From: Syngnathus acus
Lineage: Eukaryota; Chordata; Actinopteri; Syngnathiformes; Syngnathidae
Assembly (NCBI RefSeq): GCF_901709675.1
Contig: NC_051095.1
Span: forward strand, 10,241,956-10,305,955
DNA: 64,000 nt
Reading direction: 5' to 3'
A program made the translations under genes and the position numbers. Positions 39,936 to 64,000 of this stretch are shown one piece after another. Below the pieces are notes generated by a model that did not search any database, was not told the DNA's origin, and was given only the letters and a program-made list of their open reading frames with translations. Each line of letters begins with the position of its first letter. Positions within the stretch are counted from its first letter, which is position 1.

Positions 39936-40541
39936 GTGAGAATCATAATCATGTCTTTATTTTTTTTATGTAAACGCTGCATGAGGACATTTCTTTATTT
40001 CTTTCTGTCTTTCTTTTGTTTTGCATGAATCCTATTTCATATAACTTGATGTTGTGTCGTGAGTTCCATCGAGCCAGGGGGGCCATTTTACATGACCAAT
40101 ATGGAAATGTCCTTTTGAATTAAACACACACACACACACACACTCACACTCCATAAATGATGCATATGACTCAGTGAGCCCTCGTATCATTTAACATCGT
40201 AAAGATAAATGAGAACACGTCCGCGTGCAGCCAAACGATCGTGTTTTTATGTTTATGCATTGAATTTTGGACCGCAATGAAGAAGCAGTACCAAGAGAAA
40301 TACAGCTCTAGCCTTCACAAAACCGCAGTATTAAACAGACTTTGCTCCAGATGTGTACTGCAAATTTTGCCTTTTCCCATGTTAGATCATTTTTTGGTGG
40401 CATTATGACTTTTTTGTAAAGGAGCATTTTTTTTTTTCATAACACCAATATTTTCTTGAAACACTACGTATAACCATATTCTATAGAAAGTGGAACTTGT
40501 TTTTTCTGATTTTCATTTCTATTTTTAATGTTTGATTTTGA

Positions 40542-40873
40542 CGTGGCACGGTGCAACACTGGTTAGCACGTCCGCCTCACAGTTCGGAGGGTGCGAGTTC
40601 AATTCCACCTCCGGCCTTCCCTGAGCGGATTTTACATGTTCTCCCCGTGCCTGCGTGGGTTTCCTCCTAAAAACATGCTTGCTAGGTCGATTGAGCACTC
40701 CAAATTGCCCGTAGGTGTGAGTGCAAGTGCAGATGATTGTTCATCTGTGTCCCCTGCGATTGGCTGGCACCCAATTCAGGTTGTCCCCGCCTACTTCCGG
40801 ATGACCGCTGGGATAGGCTCCAGCACAATCACGACCCCCATGGGAACAAGCGTTACAGATGATGGATGGATGA
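40542..40873 (+). mobile_element. Full-length tRNA-derived SINE-like element with target duplication
   Basis: Begins GTGGCACGGTGCAACACTGG, includes TTAGCACGTCCGCCTCACAG, B-box-like GAGTTCAATTCC, CGATTGGCTGGCACC and AGCGTTACAGATGATGGATG. It is flanked by an imperfect direct repeat containing TTCTGATTTTCATTTCTATT (about 40504-40540 and 40880-40922), consistent with LINE-type retroposition. Confidence 0.85.
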
Positions 40874-41232
40874 ATGTTTTTTTCTGATTTTCATTTCTAT
40901 TTTCTAATTGTTAATCTTTGTATTTTTTTTTTAATTTTTGTCATTTCCAACCTGTGTTGACTAATATTCTTGTGATACCTGTTTTTCATTAATACAAGGA
41001 AAGACTATTAGCTTGTAGCTGTCCAAATATAGAGTGACATGTTTTTCCCAAGGCTAATAGCAGATTAAAGGCTAAACGAAATCCTCACTGAGGCCGTGAG
41101 GAATCATCTTTTTTTTTTTTTTTCTAACACTTTACAGTTGAGCTACTCTACTCTCCCAAATTTCATGAGCAAATATTGATGCACATTTGAAACATGATGC
41201 CCAAGTATAATTCTCTCATGTTTATCTTGCAG

Positions 41233-41280
41233 CTGCCATGACCTTCACTGGAACTAATAAAAGAAAGAAAAAAGGTGAGT
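41233..41280 (+). other. prom1: prom1 terminal exon with alternative stop and poly(A) signal
   Basis: Acceptor atcttgcag. In frame with 39908-39935 it reads CTG CCA TGA (stop 41239-41241). AATAAA follows at 41256-41261, then the GT-rich ggtgagttgtctgcactttg. Acceptor, stop, poly(A) signal and downstream element within 60 bases strongly suggest the true 3' end of prom1 transcripts. The cleavage position is approximate. Confidence 0.6.
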
Positions 41281-43205
41281 TGTCTGCACTTTGTCTTTAA
41301 TTTATTTTTTGAGATAGATTCATTGGACATTCAATTGTTTGGATCGATATTAGGTAATAAAACCTTCAGTGGCTGCACTGTTCACGCAGCCATTTAACAA
41401 GTTTTGCAGGATGTATATGCGCAATTTAGGAGAAAGTTTCTCAATGAAATCTTTTGCAAGCTATTTCTTTTTAGGGCAATAATGTAAAATGAGATCAAAA
41501 TGATTTTGAATTTAAACATGGGTAGCATCATTTATTCCTGATCTTTTGCTATTAATGGCAAGCTTAGTCTGTATTTACTGTTCTACAAACATTCATGTAA
41601 CGTTTTTGACGTCTAGAAAAATATGACTTAGTTCTTGTTTTTTGTATTTTTAATGTTGTTTGTACTTGTAAGACACTGAAGTAAACTATTCTCAAAAACA
41701 GAATTTTCGTGTCACAATGAAGAACTTTCTGAGCACTTTGGGACTGTCATCATCCTTCCTGCTAGACATCAATGGGTTGCCACCGAACTGCTTACATTTC
41801 TGAGAACCCAAAAATCCAAAAGGGAGTGCAACATTTTCTTGAGGACAACAACAGTGGCTAAGTAGCCATGGGAAGGTAACGACACATTGATTGATAAAGG
41901 ACCTGCTAATGTTTGCTTCCTTGTTTTTGAGGACGACAGAAAAAGTTATGTTTGCAGCATGTTGGTATCAACAAGATAAAAAAAAATGGACCAACTGGAG
42001 CTAGCATGACTTTTAAATGTTTACAATAATACACAAAGTAACGTGATCCTTGTGGATTTTGGGGCTCATTTGCAAAAAGACTGGTTGCCTTTCATGTTGG
42101 CATTTGCGGCTTTTTAAAGGGACCGTTTGCCCTGCTATGTGCTTACGCCATTTTCAAGGTTTATGAACTTTGCCAGAATATTTTTAGAGGAGCCCTTTTT
42201 TTTTTTCGCTAGAGCTGTATGCTCAATTTATTCTGCTGCAAATATTACCCCACTCTCCACGATGAAATTTGACTTCACACTCAACCGATGTTGATGAAAT
42301 TGTTTTGTCTGCATTTTGTCTTTATTTAATTTGTTGCGATAGATTCATTGGATGAGCACAACGTGTTTCAAACCTGTTTCAACACAGTTTACTGTTTTAT
42401 TCAGATTGTGTTCAAATTTTGCACCTTCGTAACAGTACTTGAGCTCGCCACATGGACCAAAAAACTATCAATTTCTTCAGTTCACAAAGATATTTAAACC
42501 ATTCAAAAACAAGTCAGCAGTTTTATTTCGGTGCATTTAAACTTCCCTCCGAGCTCTTTTCCTTGCATTTACATAAAAAAAGTACAGTTGAACCAAAGAG
42601 TGACTTTTCCTGTGTAAAATCAAACATGACTAATTAGATGTCAATATTGAAAAAATATGTGGCTGTGTAAAGAAAAAGACGTAAGCTTTTTTTATGTTAG
42701 TAGATCAACATCCAACCCCTCCAATAAACCTTAGCATCTGTTTTATTGATGACTCAAATGGAGAACAATCACAGATAAACAATCAGTACACACACAAATC
42801 AATCAAAAGCCGAAATGTGTCCCTTATGACTATTTTTGAGAAATTACTTTCTTTTAAAATGTATTTGCTTTATTATTTCGTCAACATGTATGTGTTTTGG
42901 TGAATTAACATTTAACGACAAAGAGGTGACATATTATTCTCAAGCCAAATTTATGTTTTTGCCGTACAGTCGATCTCAGGATTGTTCCACTAATATTTTT
43001 TTCTAGTTATCCATTCTTTGTAATTATTACTCCATGGATACATTTAACTAATAGTGAGCTGGAACAACAGAATGTATTCCACTTTGTTTTTCTTCATTTT
43101 GTACATTGGACGCTAACGCTAACATGTCTTGCTGACTCATCACTTTATATGTACAGGCTAGTTGCTGTTAGTGTTTAAACAAAACGAAAACTTCGGTTGA
43201 ATAAT

Positions 43206-43351
43206 CCATCCATCCATCCATTTTCTGTACCGCTGTATCCCCACGGGGGTCGCGGGCTTGCTGGAGCCTATCCCAGCTGTCATCGGGCAGTAGGCGGGGG
43301 AGACCCTGAACCGGTTGCCAGCCAATCGCAGGGCACACAGAGACGAACAAC
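43206..43351 (-). mobile_element. 5'-truncated SINE-like copy with 12-bp target duplication
   Basis: Reverse orientation: CCATCCATCCATCCATTTTC at the left, GCCAATCGCAGGGCACACAG near the right. The direct repeat CGGTTGAATAAT is identical at 43194-43205 and 43352-43363. The intact duplication and clean truncation suggest a fairly recent insertion. Confidence 0.9.
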
Positions 43352-43571
43352 CGGTTGAATAATAATAATACTAATTCCCCACATTATTTGTCGATACAGC
43401 AACAGAGCAAACACAAACATATCCCTGGGTAACTTTTACTGAGAAAGGAATTCAAAAGGCTTTTGGATATGTGTTTGCTAATTTTTGTGGCTTAGGAATT
43501 TGGTTCTAGCAAAAGAGACAGGATCCAATTTGTAGGAGATCGACTCTTCTTTCTTCAATCTGTAAACAGTG

Positions 43572-43577
43572 AATAAA
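43572..43577 (+). terminator. Possible distal poly(A) signal AATAAA
   Basis: AATAAA followed by a GT-rich stretch (cttttctttgttgtgttag) about 40 bases on. It could serve a longer prom1 3' UTR if the 41256 signal is bypassed. No other support. Confidence 0.25.
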
Positions 43578-43639
43578 GTTTTTCTTTCAGCTTGTAATTA
43601 TTGTCGAGTCTTTTCTTTGTTGTGTTAGTTTAAATCCTT

Positions 43640-43725
43640 AGCTAGGGCTACGGATCTATTTTAGGGTTTGAAACTAAGCTTAAGGCTTCAAAGTAGGGTT
43701 TCAAATTAGGGTTGGAATTTTAAAC
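43640..43725 (+). repeat. Telomere-like minisatellite fragment
   Basis: GGGTTTGAAACTAAGCTTAA, then GTAGGGTTTCAAATTAGGGT. Same family as 14370-14890. Confidence 0.6.
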
Positions 43726-45245
43726 TTGTTATTTACTAATTAGCTTGTTTTATGTATTTTTGATCGGAAAAATGAAAACAGTTTTAATTTTTTTTACCAT
43801 TACAATTTTGAGAAACAATGTAATAACTCATGCCTTAAACAAACACTTTTAAATGAGAAGTCTGTCCACGCCCTTTTCTGTTCCCACCATATTTGGTGGA
43901 AGTCACTGAAGGGACTCATCACAATTTGTCCATTTAAAATAATTTTACAGACATCACTTATAATTTCAAAAGAATGGGGATCAACCTTAGGCCCACGTCA
44001 ACTCATGAAAAGCTCATATCGATTTGTCTCTGCATGGCTAACTTAAAGAAGCAAAGACTGCACAACCTCCCTGCAGCTTCGGTGCTGTTTCTGTCATGTC
44101 TGTCTGTTTTCTTTCATCAGTCACCAAGATACGCAAACAAACACTTTACGTAAGCTTGTTTGTAGGTCGTTATATTTTACATTTGAATCTGTGAGGGTTA
44201 ATTTGACCTTCACTTCCCTACACCCATAACACTCATATCTATGTGGAGGTCATCTTTTGAACACAACTTTTGAACCCAATGGTTAGACACTCATGGTTAG
44301 ACATAGCGACATGATTTCTATGACCCCTGAACACACTTTGGTGAGCATATGTAATTTTCAATAGCTAACAAAAAAAGAATAGTAAAGAAAAAAAAGGTGA
44401 TTAACCGTGTGGGTGGATTCAAACGTTTAGGTCCACCCCACATTGCGCTCCGCCTCAAATTGCACTCTGGAGCCAGGACTATTCAGCCTGCTTTGGTCAT
44501 CATCAGCCTTTGAACTGGTGCGGCTCCGGACCCAAATCGGCTGAATCGGCTAAACATTGAGCTATCAAGTTGAACTGGGACTAAAATAGTGAGTAAACTC
44601 ACAAATGCACATACCGAACTAATATTTAGCTTATAGCTGAAAGTAAATAGACATGTAGCTGGTCATATGGAGTATACACATACTGTTTCATAGACTGAAA
44701 GAAGTTTGTCCAATAAGTGTATGTGTGTATATTTTTTTTCTATACATTTTTTTTTGCTTCAATTAAAAGCTAGTTGCCTATCCCTGAGCTAGAACCACAA
44801 TGGTTTTTGAGTGACAGTTGAAAGTGGAGCGTGGCGTGTTTTCAGTGTGTCTTAAGCTCCCTGTAATTAAAAAGAACTTGAGATTTTGACAGCACAGGCA
44901 CACCTGAAGTGATGTTGTGTAAGTACAAATGTTTGCTTACAGCAAATGTTTAATAAGAACTGGAAAGGTCTTAAGTTGATGAGTGCCTTTCTTCTTCGTT
45001 TTTTGAAAGAGATGCAAGTAAATTTTTTGCGCCATTGCCAAAGATGAACTGATTTATTAAATTTTAACCTGCACCCCGTTTTCACTATTATAACAAATAA
45101 AAAAAAATAATGTTGAGCCTGTTTCACAAAAGAACTAGATCATAGAATAACAAATGAAGCGGGCCATTTGTTTGATCACACAAACAAGCTAACCAAGTTT
45201 TGACCTGTGACAGACTAGTCAGCGTTGACACTCCAGAGTGAAGCC

Positions 45246-46880
45246 ATGGCCAAAAACATGTCTCTGCTGTGGTGCTCCGGGTCTCCTCCGTGCTGGATGG
45301 TGATGATCGCTCTCGCGGAGAAGAACCTGTATGGATACCACCAGAAAAGGCTCTCCGTCACCAATATGGCACACAGAACCCCAGAGCTCATGGCAATTAA
45401 CCCCAGAGGACAAGTAAGTTCATTATATCGACCTAACAAAAATGCATTTTTAATGCACATTAATATAAATACAACAACATGAGGACGGGCAACTGGAGAC
45501 TCAGAAAATTGCATCTTTCAGTTTAAAGAGGGATCAGACTATATATGTTCACCGAATTTCAACGCGAACCTGCCTTGTTTGCTTGAAGACGTTAGGGTGA
45601 AATTACTCAAACGAAGCTGTTAAAATTACAGTGCATTCTGGTCTTATCCTAAAATCTCACTTGAAACTGTGTACAGTGTATACTTTAAAAGTCTTATGTT
45701 TGCTCTAGGTTCCTGCCTTCAGACATGGAGACCGAGTCTTGAACGAGTCCTTAAGCGCCTGCTTGTACCTGGAGGTAAATGTTTTGCACGCAAGTCAACA
45801 AATTTGAGACTGTTGGCATGGGCCAACATGGGCTGGTCCTTTTAATCACAGAACCAGTTCAAGGAGCAAGGAAATAAGTTGATCCCGTCCTGCCCTGCGG
45901 AGCAGGCCATGATGTATCAGCGCATGATGGAAGGCACCGTGCTCTTTCAGAAGTCAAGTAAGCTAGTTTTGGGTTTTTTTCGTCTGTGACATCTGCCAGA
46001 CTTGATTCTATTTACGGTACATTTCATCTTCTATGGAGCTACGACTCAAATTCTCACATCCCTAACATGATTCTACAGTAGCCATAATCCACCACTCGTG
46101 CAAGGTACCTAAAAAAGAGGAATGTGACTCTGCAATGGGAGAAATCCACGAGGAGTTACGCAAAGAGGTCAAGCTGTGGGAAAGATATAGGAAGGAGGTG
46201 AAGATGAACACTGCTCATCTCGCTTTGTCGGTTTGTGCGTGGTATGACGGCCGTGTGCCTCCGCTAGCGACGGTTGCGTCTGCGTCTTCTCCTAGCAGAT
46301 GGCATTGGTCTCTTTATCTGTTTTCCATATTGGGCTCTGCCTATTTTGGTCTTTCTCCAGCTGAGTTGCTTTGTAGGTGGCTGTGTGCATTTGCTGGCGA
46401 TGGTAGCGTCTGTGCACCTTCTCCCAGCTGGGTAGTGTGGCTTTATGTCATAATGGCTACCGCAGGCGTGTTTTACGGGTGCTTTGCCTTGATGTGCCTC
46501 TGCTAGCGTCAGTTCCATCCGCGCCTCGAGCGGTCAATCGGGACTGAGTACTTACTGTACATATGTATGTAACAATTATTGTCTCTTGCAGTCAACAGGA
46601 CCTTTCATGTCAGGAAAGACATTTTCCTTGTCTGATGTATGTGTTTTTCCATCTATTGCCTTTCTCTTCTATTATAGGTAAGTATGTCAACGACTGACTA
46701 GGTAAAATTGAGAAACACGTTTTTTCAATCTTCTATTCATTTTCCAGATTGTCTCCAGAGCGTTATCCGAAAGTGGCAGAATATTACAACCTGTTAAAGG
46801 AACGTACAAGCATCAAAAACACCTGGCCTCCTCACTGGCAGTTCAACCCCACAGGAAGAGCCTTAATGAAAGCAATCTGA
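45246..46880 (+). CDS. gstr: Glutathione S-transferase, rho class
   Basis: Six exons: 45246-45413, 45709-45774, 45852-45957, 46079-46197, 46592-46677, 46748-46880. All have GT-AG borders and matching phase; 225 aa, normal for a cytosolic GST. The ATG at 45246 sits in gccATGg and the protein begins MAKNMSLLWCSGSPPCWMVM, typical of fish rho/GST-A. The thioredoxin-like N-terminal domain has the cis-proline segment GQVPAF (residues 55-60) and the glutathione-contacting NES (VLNESLSAC). The helical C-terminal domain has the N-capping S-x-x-D in FSLSDVCVFPSIAF and ends RTSIKNTWPPHW. These enzymes conjugate glutathione to electrophiles in the cytosol; rho is found mainly in fish and other non-mammals. 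It is convergent with anxa5. The segment IAIIHHSCKVPKKEEC replaces the more usual aromatic stretch at the domain junction. Confidence 0.93.
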
Positions 46881-46940
46881 GTGACACTGAGGAGCACTGA
46901 TTTTGAGCAACAACGTTGTAATCATTGGGCTGGAAAATTC

Positions 46941-46946
46941 AATAAA
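46941..46946 (+). terminator. gstr: gstr poly(A) signal AATAAA
   Basis: AATAAA 60 bases after the gstr stop, giving a short 3' UTR. It lies about 150 bases from the first candidate anxa5 poly(A) signal on the opposite strand. Confidence 0.75.
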
Positions 46947-47092
46947 ACTGACAACTAAACGCCACAGTTACGATTTTTGGTTGGTCGATCTGTCTCTCGC
47001 TCGCTCTAGTACCCATTTTAAAACCTCCATGTTCTGAAACCCTAACTTGTACTTAACACAACAACAACAAAATAATCTCACAAGCACAAACA

Positions 47093-47238
47093 CAACAAAC
47101 TTTTATTAATTCCCCCCCCTCCAAGTCAGACAATAGCACACGCAACAAGCTTTCATCACGGTTTCCCCCTCCAAGTCAGACAATAGCGCACACAACAAAC
47201 CTTTATTAACTTTTTCTCCCTCCAAGTCAGACAATAGC
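47093..47238. repeat. Three tandem copies of a ~50-bp unit in the gstr/anxa5 convergent 3' region
   Basis: The invariant core CTCCAAGTCAGACAATAGC starts at 47119, 47169 and 47220, a period of 50-51. The segments between carry CAACAAACTTTTATTAA, CAACAAGCTTTCATCA and CAACAAACCTTTATTAA. On the minus strand, two of these read AATAAA followed by a TTGTTG-rich stretch. Confidence 0.9.
47202..47207 (-). terminator. anxa5: anxa5 poly(A) signal, proximal
   Basis: Minus-strand AATAAA 125 bases after the anxa5 stop, followed by GGTTTGTTGTGTGCG, a good GU-rich downstream element. A second copy of the same arrangement is at 47102-47107, one minisatellite unit pair away. Confidence 0.6.
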
Positions 47239-47331
47239 CAACTCAGTGAATGTGTGTGGGGAAGTAATCAGGAGTGTTTTCTTTGTGTTTTGTTGATGAT
47301 TTTGTTTTTGTGGTCAGGTAGCCAGCTCGGC

Positions 47332-58479
<11,148 letters not shown>

Positions 58480-58504
58480 GTTTGTTCCTAACGATCGCAC
58501 AAAG
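58480..58504 (-). other. anxa5: anxa5 5' UTR part of exon 2
   Basis: A 28-nt exon (58477-58504), acceptor tctttcag and donor gtgagt. It holds 25 untranslated bases and the ATG as its last codon, so the initiator is split from the rest of the coding region by an intron of 267 bases. Confidence 0.7.
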
Positions 58505-58831
58505 CTGAAAGAGACAAGATCAAGTTCATTTGAATCACAAGCAAAAACAAACGTAGAAAAGTCTGAAATGAATAGTCTAAAAACAAAGAAGGCTCGAATG
58601 CTTCTTTGCCAAAATCTTGCAGATTAAAATGTCTAACGTGATTCTGACAAGTACATTTTGAAAGCCTAACCAACATGCTATCAGTTGCTACGCCTAATTG
58701 GGTTATGTAAAGTACTGTTCAATGCAATAAAAACAATAAGAATAATCTGCAACAATTTCTCCTGCAAACATCTATCATAAACTGGTACTGTGGTTGTGGT
58801 CACAGACAAGGAGGACATTGTAAAGTCTTAC

Positions 58832-58950
58832 CTGCCGCGATGTGTCCGCTCTTGTTCAGGCTGCTCATTAAGTGGCATCTGTGCAGCGAGTCGGGTGAAG
58901 AAAGCGAACCCGAGGCCAGTCCACCTGTGGTGTCATCTTTCACCACGTCT
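58832..58950 (-). other. anxa5: Candidate anxa5 exon 1 (5' UTR)
   Basis: On the minus strand, ACACATCGCGGCAG is followed by gtaagac, a strong donor. The segment is more GC-rich than its surroundings. The upstream limit is not determined; no clear TATA box was seen. Confidence 0.5.
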
Positions 58951-58959
58951 CCATGACCT

Positions 58960-62040
<3,081 letters not shown>

Positions 62041-62095
62041 TTTTCCGCTTACATCCATCCATGAGTAGAAGGTGGTCGTGGGGGGGACATCTCGT

Positions 62096-62371
62096 TCAGA
62101 GCACATGGCGGAGCTCCTGAACTGAGGAGGCGGTGATGGCGTTGGTGGCGTTGGCGGGGGTCTGTCGGAAAGATCTGGCCAGCTGCAGCGTGGCTTTGCC
62201 CACCGAGTGACGCAGCTGTTTGATGAGCATCCACAGCAACAGCATGAGGAGCCCCAGCAGCCCCAGCAGCATGGCCAGGTACACGCTCACATTCCAGCCC
62301 CAGTCCAGCTGCAGGGGCAGCGACGTGGAGGCTAGCAGGAATTTGCGGGGTGCCGGCATGGGCACACACAC
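62096..62371 (-). CDS. smim43: Small single-pass membrane protein, SMIM43-like
   Basis: Minus-strand ORF of 91 codons ending at TGA 62096-62098. The segment LDWGWNVSVYLAMLLGLLG, then a Leu-rich membrane span, then WMLIKQLRHSVGKA resembles human SMIM43 (formerly TMEM155; EWKLNLLLYLA ... VVIKQLKNSVA) around and after the membrane segment. In human, SMIM43 lies next to ANXA5 at 4q27 in the same orientation, as here. The human protein is about 63 aa and starts just before the membrane span. Here the open frame extends about 22 residues further N-terminally (MPAPRKFLLASTS) and has a longer Ala/Thr/Asn tail. The start is uncertain: tcgctgcccctgcag just before LDW could be a splice acceptor, which would move the start to an upstream exon. 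Function in fish is not known to me. Confidence 0.7.
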   Translation of the reverse strand: MCVPMPAPRKFLLASTSLPLQLDWGWNVSVYLAMLLGLLGLLMLLLWMLIKQLRHSVGKATLQLARSFRQTPANATNAITASSVQELRHVL

Positions 62372-62379
62372 ACACTCTT

Positions 62380-64000
62380 ACAAAAAAGACAACCAAAAAA
62401 GAACCAACTTCTCAGGGATGGAGCACGGAGGACATTCCGACAGGTAGGCGAGTGCTAGGTGATGAAAGTCCCGTCTGTCTCCATCATTGAAATGAACATT
62501 CCCTTTTTCTTCCCGCAGCTGTGTTCTTTGCGCTCCCGTCTCACTCTGCCTGACAAGGAAGAAAACGGAAGGAAGGATGGAAGGAAAGAAGGAAGGAGGA
62601 GGAGGGACTGGCATGTCACTGGCTGCAAGCACATGACTGGTGGAAAAATATCACAACAAAATGTTACATATTTTTACATTGTTTGCATACATTTCACATG
62701 CAGTTTCCGAAAATGGTAAAATCCACATCCCATCTTTAATTTGGGAGTGGGAAACACATTTAAAGTTACACAACATGGGGTTACCCATCAATATCCCACA
62801 TAGGAAGCTTTAGCTTTTTTGTATTCTTTCAGATCTTTTGCTCTTTTGACACTTTTATGACTCATCGGCGTGCCATCACTGTTTATCAGCTCAAATCCAA
62901 CAATTTCACTGGACAAACATGAAAGAGGGTCTGGTCTCTTCCCCACGCTTGTTTAAGAAATTCATGTTTTGCCACTACTGTTATGACTAAAATAAACCTC
63001 TAGATGGTAGTGTCGCATCACGTTGGATTTGACATTAGAACAGCATTTGAGTAGAGAATAAAAGGATACGTTTCAGCTTGCTACCTCAGAGAGAAATATA
63101 GTAATCCCTCGCTACATCGCGGTTCGTTTATCGCAATTTCACTACATCGCCGATTGTCTAAAATCTAAAACAAATAAAATTCAAAATAAAACTTTTAAAT
63201 TGTGAAATTATGGCACGAAGGTTGCCCACACGCCAGCAGAAGGCAGAGTGCCCACACAATTGTGTGTACACTTTTTTATAAAAAAATTGTTATAATAATG
63301 AGTTCTAAAAACATATTTACAGTGTTGTACCTTGTTATAGAAAAAATATTATAATAATAAAAGTGTTTCTAAAACATATTTGCAGTATGTACACTTGTAC
63401 CTTGTTATAAAAATTTTTATAATAAAAGCTGTTCTAAAGATATATACAGTATGTGTTAAGAATTCTCCATGTTATGTTATTCAGTTGTGCTTTGATTTGA
63501 GGTAGGGTGCTTTATTTTAAAGGCCATTTTCAGGTGATACCACTCCCTGTTTCACCTTCACGTACGTACATACATGTTACAGTGGTACAGCAGTCATTGA
63601 CGACGTAAGTGGGTCTCCTAACAAGAGAAATGAATGATCACATATGTTTAACCTTTAGGACAATGTAGTATTGCTCCAAATGTTGGTTTACATTCCTTTA
63701 GAGGTCCGTTTTCGCGTGTTAGCACGATCGCAAATTAGCATATTTCCGCAAACTCCTTATCCTGCCCAGTACTTCTTGTTGACATGTTACACGCACACGT
63801 ATAATATTTATAATTTCAATATTTATAAAACATTTTCTATCAGGGCTGTGGACTCGGACTCGGACACTCGGTCGGACTCGGTCATTTTTGCCAGACTCGG
63901 ACTCGGTGCTGATTTTGACCGAGTCCACCGAGTCCGACAATAAAAAAAATACGTTCAATTTTATTTTCATCATGCTGCTGAGAATGCGCGTAGGAATACT
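62380..64000. other. Right-hand end of window, no gene recognised
   Basis: Contains a GGAA-rich run (62565-62610), a dispersed repeat starting AATCCCTCGCTACATCGCGG (63102-63170) and an ACTCGG-rich block (listed separately). The upstream exon and promoter of the smim43-like gene would be expected here but were not identified. Confidence 0.45.
63844..63945. repeat. ACTCGG-rich short tandem repeat with inverted end
   Basis: GGACTCGGACTCGGACACTC and GGTCGGACTCGGTC, followed by the inverse CCGAGTCCACCGAGTCCGAC, can form a hairpin of about 100 nt. I recognise this as a dispersed teleost repeat. Confidence 0.65.

Noticed and set aside
41721-41807. Possible short peptide beginning MKNFLSTLGLSSSF
   Set aside because: 28 codons downstream of the prom1 poly(A) signal with no splice acceptor or homologue I recognise.
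46135-46506. 123-codon ORF inside gstr
   Set aside because: It begins in gstr exon 4 in the real frame and then reads through the donor at 46198 into an intron; exon 5 restores the GST domain.
62049-62396. 115-codon overlapping minus ORF at the smim43-like gene
   Set aside because: Alternative frame over the same bases; only the 62096-62371 frame contains the membrane span and IKQL motif.

Overview
This is a vertebrate nuclear window, almost certainly from a teleost fish. Genes are split into many short exons with GT-AG introns, codons are vertebrate-like, and there is no operon structure. It contains a fish-type rho-class glutathione transferase. The non-coding DNA is full of teleost-type repeats: tRNA-derived SINEs ending in (GGAT)n, hAT MITEs with 8-bp target duplications, long CA and TCTG microsatellites, and degenerate minisatellites. 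The species cannot be named from the sequence alone.

Layout: (1) 1757-3597 (+), the last two coding exons of tapt1, with its 3' region to about 5.2 kb. (2) 7214-41241 (+), a complete prominin-1 gene (prom1) of 25 coding exons, 883 codons, five membrane segments, a CpG-rich promoter/first exon and alternative C-terminal exons. (3) 45246-46880 (+), a complete six-exon glutathione S-transferase rho gene (gstr, 225 aa). (4) 47332-58479 (-), a complete annexin A5-type gene (anxa5, 316 aa), tail-to-tail with gstr. (5) 62096-62371 (-), a small single-pass membrane protein resembling SMIM43. I see no supported gene in 59-62 kb or 62.5-64 kb.

tapt1-prom1 and anxa5-smim43 are each neighbours in the same orientation in human, but on opposite arms of chromosome 4 (4p15 and 4q27). 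Here they lie within 64 kb with gstr between them. The genes do not form one pathway: TAPT1 (ciliary/ER membrane), prominin-1 (membrane protrusions, photoreceptor discs), GST (conjugation) and annexin (Ca2+-dependent phospholipid binding).

The most unusual content is in one anxa5 intron (48596-53116). A 196-bp tandem array carries seven tRNA-Gln-like units, each with A box, B box, TATA-like upstream sequence and T-run. Telomere-like DNA is inserted in one unit. Next to it are two large foldback elements, one with a second tRNA-like sequence at its centre, and a duplicated hairpin. Several prom1/tapt1 introns hold their own family of old, degenerate minisatellite. All exon boundaries were read by eye from splice sites, reading phase and remembered family sequences; no alignment or RNA data were available.
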